NCBI GenBank assembly: GCA_022843745.1
Contig: JALHNB010000019.1
Location: forward strand, 57,059-121,058
Source: Anaerolineae bacterium
GTDB lineage: Bacteria > Chloroflexota > Anaerolineae > Aggregatilineales > Phototrophicaceae
Reading direction: 5' to 3'
DNA length: 64,000 nt
Positions within the stretch are counted from its first letter, which is position 1. The number at the start of each line of letters is the position of its first letter. A program made the translations under genes and the position numbers. The notes under the pieces were generated by a model that searched no databases, was not told the DNA's origin, and saw nothing but the letters and a program-made list of their open reading frames with translations. Below are positions 26,659 through 35,877 of this stretch, one piece after another.

Positions 26659-27771
26659 TCAGTTGGCTGTGATGCGCTGCTTATCAGCGAGCATTAGTTT
26701 GATGATAAACACGTTGATGCCTCCAGCCTCGGTTCTGAACTCAATGGTTCCCCCATGCAGCTTGATAATTTCTTGCGCAATGGTCAATTCCAGTCCGGTA
26801 TGGGTGAACTTGCCTTCGCTGGCTCGATAAAATGGATGAAACATAATGCTGGATTGGTCAGCTTCTATCGCCTTGCCTTTGTGCCGCAGCATGATAACCG
26901 CATAGGCGGGCTTATCCGGCGGTTCACTCAGCAGTTCCACAGTGATTTCATTTCCCGGCGATGTCTGATTAATCGCGTTCATGAAAAGACGTGATAGCGC
27001 TTGTTGGATGCGATCCATATCGACATTTGCTTCTAATGGAACATCAGGCATCAGGACGTTCAGTCGAATATTGCTGTTTTCAATATTTTCTTCCTGAGAG
27101 CTGATGACGCTATGCAATAACTGTTGGAGTGCAATCTCGCGGCGCTGTAAGCTGATGCTGCCCTGTTCGAGTGATGAATATTCACGCATATCTTCGATCA
27201 TCCGCCGGAGGTGATCGGCAACCGGTTGCAAAGCATCCAGATGCTCTTCCAGGCGTTCCGGCTGTCTGCGCAGCAAATACAGACGCATCAAAATGCTGCT
27301 GACCGGGTGCGAAAATTCGTGCATGGCGTGGGTGACAAACCGCGCTTGCTGGGCGTGCAGTGCTTTCTCCTGTGTGATGTCTTGCCCTGTTCCATAAATC
27401 TGGATGACCCGTTCATGCTTTTCATCCCAGATTGAGAAAAAAATGACCCGCAGCCAGCGTACATCACCCTGTTTGGTATTGATGCGAATCTCCGAGGTTT
27501 TACTATCCCCCATAATCGCCATTTTCACGAGTTCAAGCGCGTATTCACGGTCTTCAGGATGAACCAGATAGAACCAACCGCCCCGCGCATCGACTTCTGA
27601 AGTATCAAAACCGCTGATTGTTTCAAAAGCCTTTGTCCACCATTCCCGCACGAGCGAACCATCAGCCTCCACCTGAAAGAAAAATGCGAATTCTTTCATG
27701 ACATCAAACACACGATTATATCGTTGCAGGTTGTCTTCGGCGGCCTGGCGACGTTCGATCTCGTGCTTCAA
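26659..27771 (-). CDS. PAS histidine-kinase-like protein with degenerate ATP-binding boxes
   Basis: 370 residues from a TTG at 27771. The frame stays open a further 16 codons without a conventional start, so the N-terminus is uncertain. A helical leader is followed by a PAS domain (about 20-140, closing with YGTGQDITQEKALH). The H-box reads MHEFSHPVSSIL, keeping His-Glu but not the usual LRTPL. In the ATPase region the G1 motif DxGxG is replaced by RHKGKAI and G2 by HTGLELTIAQ; the N-box region keeps Asn (FMNAIN). It may bind but not hydrolyse ATP, or serve as a phosphotransfer or regulatory partner. Precedes surE by 20 bases. Confidence 0.82.
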   Translation of the reverse strand: MKHEIERRQAAEDNLQRYNRVFDVMKEFAFFFQVEADGSLVREWWTKAFETISGFDTSEVDARGGWFYLVHPEDREYALELVKMAIMGDSKTSEIRINTKQGDVRWLRVIFFSIWDEKHERVIQIYGTGQDITQEKALHAQQARFVTHAMHEFSHPVSSILMRLYLLRRQPERLEEHLDALQPVADHLRRMIEDMREYSSLEQGSISLQRREIALQQLLHSVISSQEENIENSNIRLNVLMPDVPLEANVDMDRIQQALSRLFMNAINQTSPGNEITVELLSEPPDKPAYAVIMLRHKGKAIEADQSSIMFHPFYRASEGKFTHTGLELTIAQEIIKLHGGTIEFRTEAGGINVFIIKLMLADKQRITAN

Positions 27772-27901
27772 TTCGGCTTTTAAACGGTTGATTTGGTTCG
27801 GTAAATCATCCAGAGTCGGTCATCCTCTGCGCATGTCGCGCACTGCTAGTGATATTTACTGAAACAGGATGCAGCAAATGTCGTATCGCGTTATTTCCGT
27901 C

Positions 27902-29029
27902 TCAAAAACGGCGATCGTACCAGCAGGGTATGTTTAAAGCCTGAGCGACATAGACTCCTACGGCTTGTAAATCGGTGTAGGCATTATCCGAATTGAGCGC
28001 AATGACAGCTTCTTCATCACCGATATGGGCAGGGGCAGGAGTAAAAGTTCCACCCTGTTCTAAGTCTAAAATATAATGAAATTTACCGTCCGCAAGCTCA
28101 AGGTTGAGTTCTCCGTAATGAACGGGTTGTTTGAGGTCGCCTTTTTTGAGGTTGGGTTTTGCTGTCACCAACGTCACATAGACTGATTGAAGTTGGTCGG
28201 CGCTGAATCCCCAGCGCTCACGCCGTCCATGTAGCGCACGTATCGTATGGGTAGCGGAATCAACGATGATGCGATTGGGATCAACCAGCAGATGATAAAT
28301 GTTGCTGAGGATCAAAACGACCAGCATCACGGCTGAAACAATGCCGAGGTACGGCAAAATTTCCGGTTTGGCGGGCGCGATGCCGGATGTAAACGAGGTC
28401 ACAACTAGGATGATATAAACGACAGTCCACAGCGTATACCACAAAATTCGGCGGACAGCCGCGCGGGATTGGCTTTTGGCGCGGATAAACTGGAATTGGT
28501 CGCCGTTGCCACGCTCGAATGTCCAGGTTTGAAGTCCCAGCGGCAATTCAGGCAGAGGACGGGACGGCGCGGCAGGAGTCGTGCTTTTTTCCTCGACCTC
28601 CGCAGGTACAAGATAGAATGGGCGTGTGACGGCCTGTGCTAAAGCCTCGCCAGCCCGCGAAGCAGTGTCAACAAAGACGTTAATTTCAGGGTCAGGCCAA
28701 CGCGCAACTTCGCACCAGCGACTGCCTCGTGCTTGTGCCAATTCTGAGCCTAAAACCAGTCCCAGATGCCAGGCTTCATCCTGGTTTGACCAGCCCACAA
28801 CCACGCGCTGGATGTGTTCGACAGGTAAGGAACCGTTATCCGGCAGGCGGCGGCTTTTGCCAAATCCTGGAATATATTTTAGTGGCTTACCGGCCTGTGC
28901 TTCGACGACGATACGTTCTTCCTGGTCGCCGTTAACGAGCAACCGCCAGCGGTCACTTTGCATTTCGATTGTGAGATTATCGGCAGCAGAGATACGATCC
29001 ATAACCTGCTCTTTAGTGAATGGTTTCAT
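27902..29029 (-). CDS. Hypothetical membrane protein with two central transmembrane segments
   Basis: 375 residues. The N-terminal 190 residues are soluble and mixed alpha/beta. Two hydrophobic helices follow at about 205-225 and 235-255 (LWYTLWTVVYIILVV-like and LPYLGIVSAVMLVVLILSN). The C-terminal 110 residues are a beta-rich domain (PNRIIVDSATHTIRALHGRR). It resembles uncharacterised Chloroflexota proteins in general architecture; no family is recognised with confidence. ATG at 29029. Leftward, downstream of the first permease gene. Confidence 0.6.
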   Translation of the reverse strand: MKPFTKEQVMDRISAADNLTIEMQSDRWRLLVNGDQEERIVVEAQAGKPLKYIPGFGKSRRLPDNGSLPVEHIQRVVVGWSNQDEAWHLGLVLGSELAQARGSRWCEVARWPDPEINVFVDTASRAGEALAQAVTRPFYLVPAEVEEKSTTPAAPSRPLPELPLGLQTWTFERGNGDQFQFIRAKSQSRAAVRRILWYTLWTVVYIILVVTSFTSGIAPAKPEILPYLGIVSAVMLVVLILSNIYHLLVDPNRIIVDSATHTIRALHGRRERWGFSADQLQSVYVTLVTAKPNLKKGDLKQPVHYGELNLELADGKFHYILDLEQGGTFTPAPAHIGDEEAVIALNSDNAYTDLQAVGVYVAQALNIPCWYDRRF

Positions 29030-29152
29030 TTCTAACCAATAAGTCTACCGCGTTCACCATTAACTGACTAGCGTGAGGATTGAATCATTTAACCATGCCT
29101 CATCTTTGCTGCCTTGCTGTTTTAATGCTTTGCTGTTTACCGCCTGAATCGC

Positions 29153-31870
29153 TCACTCGTAACGCAGAACGTTGAGCGCACGTTCGTTAATCGCCACCTG
29201 TGCGCTCAGGAAGGTCGCCACAGCGCCGATCAACACCGCCACTACGATCAGGCCAATGGCAATTGGTGTGGAATCTGCCGGCACGAGAATCGTGATGTCC
29301 TGCAATCCGAAATAAGACATCAATGCCACCCCAAGCGCACTCAGACCGACCCCCAAAACGCCTCCCAACAGACTGACGAGAATATTTTCGAGCAGCATGA
29401 TCCACAATACGCGCCGCCCTTTTAGGCCAACAGCCTTCAGAATGCCGATCTGCCGCCGCCGTTCGAGCGTTGCCAGCGCGACAGTGTTCGCCATAATCAC
29501 CGCCGCCGCACCCAACGAAAGCAGGCCAACCAGAATCGGCAGTGCGCTGAACTGGTCGATAAATCGTCGCAGAAGACCGTCGATGAAGGTGATGTCAATC
29601 GAGAACACCAGGGGCAGCGCTGAAAGTTCCAGCAGTACATTGTCCAGAGCTTCCGGTTCGACATCCGCGAGTGTGAGTTGAAAATCAGAGTTTCCACCCG
29701 AAGGCAGCGATTCCGGCGGCACGGTCATGTCGCCAAAAGCCAAATCCATCTGGAATCCACTGCCGCTGCTGCCACCTGCGATCAGACCGACCACCTCAAA
29801 ATCATAGGTCTGGTTATTGATTTCCAGCGTGACGATACTGCCAACCGTGATATTGCTCGGTACGTTATCTCTTTGTTGCAGAAGTGCCACGCGCTGACCG
29901 CGATCTTCCTGCATGAAATTTCGCCCCAGGCTGACCTCTTTAGCGCCAAAATTTTCGGCTGTCGTATCACGGATCGAGAGGCTTAAGGTATAATCCGGCA
30001 GCGTGCTTAATTCTTCGCCAATTTGCCCCATACGCTCGAAATTCATCGCTTCTCCAGCCTCTTCCATCTCCTGGAAAAGCTGATTACGTCGTTCCTCTGC
30101 GCTGTCAGCATCCACTGCAACGCCGTCGATGGCCTGAATATCGGCTTCATAATTGATAAAACGGGTGCGGGAATTAACCCCTTCCAGGCTGTTGAGGCGA
30201 TTGTCGATCAGTGGGTTGGCGATGGCCGCTGGCAGCACGGGGAAAATCATCACATTGCCGCCGAGCGAATCACTCAATGAGGACTGGATAATCTGGCGCA
30301 CGCCTGCGCCGAAAAAGGTGATGCTGCTCAAGGCAAACATCCCCGCGCTGATCGCCAGTAGAGTTGTCGCCGTTCGCACACGGCGGGCGCGGAGGTTGCG
30401 CAGTGCCAGCCGCAAATCGACATTCCCAAACGCTGGCAGTCGCCCGATAAACCACACCAGAATCCACAGAATGCCGATTAAAATGCCGAGAATAAGCATC
30501 GTCACAGCTACGCCAATTACGCCCCACATGACATTGCCGAGAATCTGCCCGGCGATGATACCCATCGACAGAACCACGAACAGCAGCGCCAGTATGGATT
30601 GGAAAACACCTGCTTTGGGGATATGCGTTTCGTTGGGGCGCAGGATGATGCCAGGGCGAATTTTGACCGCTGTCAGCACGGGCAGGATGCCGAAAACTGC
30701 CGTCACGATCATGCCCAGCGCGAGGCCAAATAAAATCGCTTCTGGGTAGATTCGGAAAATAAGTCGCTGTTGAATCAGGGTTTCGCCATAAGCATTCGCC
30801 AACACGCTGAGGATGATGCCAAAGATGCTGCCGACTAAGCTGCCTACCAGCCCCAGCAGCAGCGCCTCGGACATAAACAGCATGGCGATCTGGCGACCTT
30901 TTAAGCCAAACGTTTTTAATGCGGCGATTTCTTCCGTGCGCCGTCGCACCATCACCAACATGGTATTGACGATACCCACACCGCCGATCAGCATCGCACC
31001 CAGGCCCATCACCACGATAAAACGGCCTGTCAGGTCGGCAATCGTGCGGTTTTCGTCGATCAGTTCCGGCACAGTTTCCATATTGGTGCCGCGCTCGAAA
31101 AGCTGATCAAGCTGCATTTTGAGCTGCCCAGCCTCATCCAGTGTTTTGGGCGCGATGTCTTCTGGTAGCGTCAGGCTGATATTGTTCGGATTCGGGTTGA
31201 GCGAAAGCGGTTCAGCAAGTGCGATGTCAAAGTAAGCAAAACCAAAAAATGCCGCCAGCAAATTATTTAAGCCCGCTTCAGTTTCGGTTGGGATAATGCC
31301 GCGCACGACAAATTCGTCGGTTGTGCCGCTGACGCGCATCATGTCGCCGACGCTGACATTTTGCGAATCGGCCAGATTTTCGCTGATGACAATTTCGTTG
31401 CCACCCTGGAACAAATCGCGCAAAGGCACGTCGGCAGGATCAACTGCCCGAATATCCTGCGTCGGCGGGTAGGTTTGCGGGTCGATAAAATAGGAAGTGA
31501 TAAACTGGGGGCGTCCAGCGCTGGTCGTTCCGACAGCCGTTGCTTGGACAGCGCTGGTGCTGATATAACTGCTTAACTGACCACCTCGCTCATTGACCCA
31601 TTCGTTCACGCGTTCAATTTCTGCTTCTGTAAATACGGGCGTATCATCTGGTGATGAGAAGCCCATAAAACCGCCCATAGAGCCGCGCGTCATTGTCACA
31701 TCGCCGTGATTGGTGCTGCGCACGTTATTAGTCAGCGAGTCGCCAATCGCTAATCCCAGGCTGCGCAGTGCCACAATCGTTGCTACGCCTGCCGCAATCG
31801 AAAATACCGCAAACGATGACCAGCGGCGGTTACGCCATAAATTCCGAGCTGCATATTGCAAATAAAACAT
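29153..31870 (-). CDS. ABC transporter permease, double FtsX/MacB type
   Basis: About 905 residues from ATG 31870 (AGG upstream); ten more codons are open 5'. Domain order: transmembrane helix 1 with ARNLWRNRRWSSFAVF, a MacB-type periplasmic domain, FtsX helices (MGLGAMLIGGVGIVNTMLVM and following), two central helices, a second juxtamembrane helix (TATTLLAISAGMFALSSI), a second extracytoplasmic domain and final FtsX helices. The second outer domain has a helical, acidic insert (EERRNQLFQEMEEAGEAMNF). Such permeases move lipids, lipoproteins or peptides, or act as mechanotransmitters, using a separate ATPase. No ATPase gene is near. Paralogous to 33067-35748. Confidence 0.9.
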   Translation of the reverse strand: MFYLQYAARNLWRNRRWSSFAVFSIAAGVATIVALRSLGLAIGDSLTNNVRSTNHGDVTMTRGSMGGFMGFSSPDDTPVFTEAEIERVNEWVNERGGQLSSYISTSAVQATAVGTTSAGRPQFITSYFIDPQTYPPTQDIRAVDPADVPLRDLFQGGNEIVISENLADSQNVSVGDMMRVSGTTDEFVVRGIIPTETEAGLNNLLAAFFGFAYFDIALAEPLSLNPNPNNISLTLPEDIAPKTLDEAGQLKMQLDQLFERGTNMETVPELIDENRTIADLTGRFIVVMGLGAMLIGGVGIVNTMLVMVRRRTEEIAALKTFGLKGRQIAMLFMSEALLLGLVGSLVGSIFGIILSVLANAYGETLIQQRLIFRIYPEAILFGLALGMIVTAVFGILPVLTAVKIRPGIILRPNETHIPKAGVFQSILALLFVVLSMGIIAGQILGNVMWGVIGVAVTMLILGILIGILWILVWFIGRLPAFGNVDLRLALRNLRARRVRTATTLLAISAGMFALSSITFFGAGVRQIIQSSLSDSLGGNVMIFPVLPAAIANPLIDNRLNSLEGVNSRTRFINYEADIQAIDGVAVDADSAEERRNQLFQEMEEAGEAMNFERMGQIGEELSTLPDYTLSLSIRDTTAENFGAKEVSLGRNFMQEDRGQRVALLQQRDNVPSNITVGSIVTLEINNQTYDFEVVGLIAGGSSGSGFQMDLAFGDMTVPPESLPSGGNSDFQLTLADVEPEALDNVLLELSALPLVFSIDITFIDGLLRRFIDQFSALPILVGLLSLGAAAVIMANTVALATLERRRQIGILKAVGLKGRRVLWIMLLENILVSLLGGVLGVGLSALGVALMSYFGLQDITILVPADSTPIAIGLIVVAVLIGAVATFLSAQVAINERALNVLRYE

Positions 31871-31992
31871 TGTCAAACCTGTCTTTCTGGATTTGCTCAC
31901 TTCTTATTATACGCTCCGTCCATTATTTGGTTGTAAAAGTCGATATACCTGACTAAAATAGAACAAATATTCACATTTTAATAGGTGTTTTG

Positions 31993-32907
31993 ATGATAAT
32001 AGCCGAAGTTTTGACGGGTAATCGAATCCGGTTAGAGCCTGTACGTCTGGAACATGCTGATGGCTTGTTCACAATTTTTGGCGACAGCCGCGCGATGGTT
32101 TATTGGAATACACCCATACACGCCAATGTTGATGAAACAACTTCCATGATTCGCGGGTTTTTGGCGATCAAAGAACCCTGGTGGGCAGTGATTCGCCAGG
32201 ATACTGAACAGGTTGTTGGCGGTGTATGTCTTATTGATGCGAATGTTCCTGGCATGGGCTATATCATTCACCCCGATTATTGGCGTCAGGGCTATGGCAC
32301 GGAAGCGGGGAATTTGCTGCTGGATTATGCTTTTACGAAGTTGGGTCTGAATCGGTTAGAACTCTGGATTGATCGCGAAAATATTGCCTCGCAAAGTTTA
32401 GCGACGAAGCTCGGCTTTACCCTGTATGGACATTTCTTTCAGCGTTTCCCGAATAAGTCGAAGCCCCACGACACTTTGACTTTCGGGCTGCGGGCAGACG
32501 AGTGGGCGGCTCAGAAAAATCGTACCGCCATCACGACGCAGCGAACATTGGCCTTTCTCGGCATTAACCCTATTGTGCGTGTGGGTGACATCGCTCAAAC
32601 TGTCGCGTTTTATCAGGAGAAGCTTGGATTTGATGCCGATTACGTCGATGGTCAACGATTTGCGATTGTTTCACGCGGTGAGTGGTCAGCGGAGAAAGTG
32701 CGGATTCATTTCCTGAACAGTGATGAACCCGATAAATCTGGCGCGTTTTATATCACGGTGGGAATGACTGTTGATCTTCTGTATGCCGAACTACAGGCCA
32801 AAGGTGTGAAAATCATGCGCGAACTGGTGACGCAACCCTATGGTCGGCGCGAATTTGAGATTGAAGATGTGAACGGCTGGCGACTCGTTTTCGCTTCCGC
32901 AGCATAA
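31993..32907 (+). CDS. GNAT acetyltransferase fused to glyoxalase/VOC domain
   Basis: 304 residues from ATG 31993 (the preceding TTG is also in frame). Residues 5-165 are a RimJ/RimL-type N-acetyltransferase with the acetyl-CoA motif RQGYGTEAGNLLLDYAF and ASQSLATKLGF. Residues 185-303 are a VOC domain (NPIVRVGDIAQTVAFYQEKL at its start, FEIEDVNGWRLVFA at its end), the fold of glyoxalases and bleomycin/fosfomycin resistance proteins. Fusion suggests a modification enzyme with a binding module, possibly resistance-related; substrate unknown. It is transcribed opposite to the two permease genes between which it lies. Confidence 0.85.
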   Translation: MIIAEVLTGNRIRLEPVRLEHADGLFTIFGDSRAMVYWNTPIHANVDETTSMIRGFLAIKEPWWAVIRQDTEQVVGGVCLIDANVPGMGYIIHPDYWRQGYGTEAGNLLLDYAFTKLGLNRLELWIDRENIASQSLATKLGFTLYGHFFQRFPNKSKPHDTLTFGLRADEWAAQKNRTAITTQRTLAFLGINPIVRVGDIAQTVAFYQEKLGFDADYVDGQRFAIVSRGEWSAEKVRIHFLNSDEPDKSGAFYITVGMTVDLLYAELQAKGVKIMRELVTQPYGRREFEIEDVNGWRLVFASAA

Positions 32908-32971
32908 GTGATTATTTTGTTGAAACGGTTTGGCTTGTGAGGCAAAAGGGCGTAGAAGCAGAGAGAAACAA

Positions 32972-32997
32972 AAGGGCGCAAGCATTGCGCCCCTACA
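32972..32997. repeat. Dispersed palindromic intergenic repeat, copy d
   Basis: AAGGGCGCAAG, CA, TTGCGCCCCTAC: inverted copy of the GTAGGGGC-type element, here with a GCGCAA core, about 65 bases after the GNAT-VOC stop. Confidence 0.65.
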
Positions 32998-33028
32998 GGA
33001 AGCATATGCAATGTTCGATTTTGTCTTA

Positions 33029-33066
33029 AAGCTGACAAGCTGAACCGCTGACTGGCTGACAAGCTT
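33029..33066. repeat. GCTGACA-type short tandem repeat
   Basis: Degenerate reiterations of GCTGACAAGC or GCTGACTGGC abut the end of the second permease gene. Related tracts occur at 37157, 37581 and 57309. Confidence 0.55.
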
Positions 33067-35748
33067 CTACTCGTACCGCAGCACTTTCAAGACATGCTCG
33101 TTGACGGCGACTCGTGCGCTCAAAAATGTTGCTACCCATGCGATCAATACTGCCGCGACAATCAAGCCTATCGTAATCGGTATCGCTTCTGCCGGAATTA
33201 ACATCGGAATACCCATGCCCAGGCTGGTCATGATCGAGACACCGAGCGCACTGATCGCAATACCCAACAAGGCTCCCAATACGCCGATTAAAGTGTTTTC
33301 CAGCAGCATGACTCGTAAAACGCGCCCACGCCGCAGCCCCATTGCCTTGAGAACACCGATTTGTCTCCGTCGTTCAAGTGTTGCCAGCGAGACGGTGTTC
33401 GCCATAATGACCGCCGCCGCCAACAGTGAAAGCAGGCCGACCAATGTCGGAATCGCGCTCAATTGGTCAATAAGCCGCGTCATCAACGTATCCAGAAACG
33501 TGATGTCAACCGCAATCGCAAACGGTGTAGACGAGAGCGAAAGCAGCACGTCGTTCAAACGCTCCTGCGGCACTTGCAGGATGTTGAATTGAAGGCCAAC
33601 ATTTTGACTCAGTAATCCCGGTGGGTAAAATGCTCCGCCCAGGTTGGGGATAATGGCGTTCGGGCTGCTGACAATGCCGACGACCTCAAAATCCATTCGT
33701 CTTCCACCAGCCTGCATCGTCACAATCGAGCCGACCTGTATGCCTAGTTCATCGAGCGTAAAATCGCGTACAGCCGATTCGACCAATGATTGCTGCGCCA
33801 GAACGATCACCTGCTTACCGCGATCCTCCGGTACGAGGTCGCGTCCAGCCACCAGAACGCCACTGCGTACATTCGGGTTATTGCCTTCACGCACTAGCGA
33901 AGGGATATTGATGCCTGGAAAACGACTGCCTTCAAGTTCGATTCGCTGCCCATTTACAGATTCCAGGCGCGACATAAAAGCTTGCAGATGTGAGTTATAG
34001 ATTACATCACTTTGCAGTGAAAACTGCATGTTCACGAGCGCCTGACCAATTTGATTTGACACCAGCGGAACGACCAGGAGATTGCCACCCAGCGTTTCGG
34101 CGAATTGAAACTGCATGATTTGCCGCGCACCCAGCCCAAAAAATGTGATGCTGCTGAGGGCGAACATCCCGGCGCTGAGTGCCAGCAGTGTTGTGGCTGT
34201 GCGTGTGCGCCGCGCGGTCATGTTTCGCAGCGCCAAACGCAGATCAATGTTGCCGAAGGTTGGGAGATGGCTCACAAACCAGACAATGACCCACAAAACA
34301 CCCACCAGCAGCCCCAGAATCACCAGTGTGAACGTGACTCCGATCACGCCGATGACGGTCACATTAGGTGTGCGTGATTCGCCCAACGCCTGTACAAACA
34401 ATGGCCCGACAATCTGCCCTGCGATGAATCCCAGGATCAGAATCATGAGGAACAACGCACCCAGTGCTTGCAGCAAACTAGCGCGCGGGATATGAATCTC
34501 GCTGGGACGCAGGATAATAGCGGGACGCACTTTGGCAGCCATCAAAACAGGCAGCACACCAAAAACCATCGTGACGACCATGCCCAACCCCACACCGTAA
34601 AGTACCGCGTCGGGGTGAAAACGCCAGGTCAAAGGCTGTCGTAATAAAACTTCCCCATATTGGTTAACGAGCAGGCTTAGTAATACACCGATCACTGCGC
34701 CCAGGATACTGCCCAGCAGACCCAGGAAGAATGCCTCGGTGACGAACAGTAGTGCGATCTGTCGTCCCTTCATGCCAAATGTCTTGAGCGAGGCGATTTC
34801 CATGGTGCGCCGCCCGACCATCACCAGCATGGTGTTGACGATGCCCACACCGCCGATCAGCATTGCGCCCAGCCCAAGCACGACAATAAATCGACCAAGC
34901 ATGTCGGCCAATTCCTCATTGCGCTCAAGTAGCGCGGCGGTAGTCTGGACACGACGAACGCCGTCCACCTGCTGCCACATATCTCTTCCCATCTGCTCAA
35001 TGGTTGCGAAAGAGCTTCCATCCGGCAGCGCAAAACTCATGTAATTGGGCGCGGAGCTGAAATTGATGGTTTCTGCCTGTCGATAGTCCATGTAAACGAA
35101 ACCAAAAAATGCTGCTGCAATATTCGTGATGCTCGATTCAATATCGGTTGGCACGATGCCGCGCACAATAAATTGCACGTCTGTGCCGCTGATGGGCAGC
35201 GAGTCGCCAACTTTAATATTCTGGTCTTCAGCGAAATTCTGACTGACAACGATTTCCTGACCCCCAGTAAAAAGGTCACGCAAAGGGACTCCAGCAGGTT
35301 CAATGGCTCGAATCTCGCGTGTGGGCGAATAGGTTTCCGGGTCAATAAAAAAGCTGCTAATAATCTGCGGACGCTGCTGCTGATTTTTATCCTGCGTGGT
35401 GATCTGGATATTGTAGTAGATACTGTAGGTGCTCATCTGCGCGTTGTACTGGTCAGCCAGCCTGCGGGCGTTTTCGAGCTGTGAATCGGAAAAAGTGCTG
35501 GCTTCAGACGCATCCTGGTTGAAAGTGAAGGCAAATGGCCCACCGCCAATCGTGCTGGCGTTGACATCGCCATGATTGATGTCGCGCATATTCGCCAGCA
35601 GCGAGTCGCCAATCGCCAGTCCCAGGCTGCGCAGTGCCACCAGTGTTGCTACCCCCGCCGCCACACACAGCACGGCGAACATCGTCCAGCGCCCACTGTT
35701 TTTCAGATTTTTTGCCGCATATCGCAGATAAAATAGTGTCCGTCGCAT
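33067..35748 (-). CDS. ABC transporter permease, double FtsX/MacB type (paralog)
   Basis: About 893 residues from ATG 35748 with AGGTAG upstream. Same plan as the permease at 29153: a first helix with AAKNLKNSGRWTMFAVLCVA, a MacB-like periplasmic domain, FtsX helices (LGLGAMLIGGVGIVNTMLVM is nearly identical), central helices, second outer domain and a closing FtsX block ending LKVLRYE, as in the paralog (LNVLRYE). It lacks the acidic helical insert. No ATP-binding subunit nearby. The two may form a heteromer or have diverged in cargo. Confidence 0.9.
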   Translation of the reverse strand: MRRTLFYLRYAAKNLKNSGRWTMFAVLCVAAGVATLVALRSLGLAIGDSLLANMRDINHGDVNASTIGGGPFAFTFNQDASEASTFSDSQLENARRLADQYNAQMSTYSIYYNIQITTQDKNQQQRPQIISSFFIDPETYSPTREIRAIEPAGVPLRDLFTGGQEIVVSQNFAEDQNIKVGDSLPISGTDVQFIVRGIVPTDIESSITNIAAAFFGFVYMDYRQAETINFSSAPNYMSFALPDGSSFATIEQMGRDMWQQVDGVRRVQTTAALLERNEELADMLGRFIVVLGLGAMLIGGVGIVNTMLVMVGRRTMEIASLKTFGMKGRQIALLFVTEAFFLGLLGSILGAVIGVLLSLLVNQYGEVLLRQPLTWRFHPDAVLYGVGLGMVVTMVFGVLPVLMAAKVRPAIILRPSEIHIPRASLLQALGALFLMILILGFIAGQIVGPLFVQALGESRTPNVTVIGVIGVTFTLVILGLLVGVLWVIVWFVSHLPTFGNIDLRLALRNMTARRTRTATTLLALSAGMFALSSITFFGLGARQIMQFQFAETLGGNLLVVPLVSNQIGQALVNMQFSLQSDVIYNSHLQAFMSRLESVNGQRIELEGSRFPGINIPSLVREGNNPNVRSGVLVAGRDLVPEDRGKQVIVLAQQSLVESAVRDFTLDELGIQVGSIVTMQAGGRRMDFEVVGIVSSPNAIIPNLGGAFYPPGLLSQNVGLQFNILQVPQERLNDVLLSLSSTPFAIAVDITFLDTLMTRLIDQLSAIPTLVGLLSLLAAAVIMANTVSLATLERRRQIGVLKAMGLRRGRVLRVMLLENTLIGVLGALLGIAISALGVSIMTSLGMGIPMLIPAEAIPITIGLIVAAVLIAWVATFLSARVAVNEHVLKVLRYE

Positions 35749-35877
35749 CTTGCTACCTATAATCGTTGTCACCAAGATAATAATATACGAAAAAGAGCGT
35801 AATAATTATAGAGTGTGATTAATGCTTGTTTGTTTGTGGCGTGGCGCGGATAATGATGAGCCATTAAAGGTGGAATA

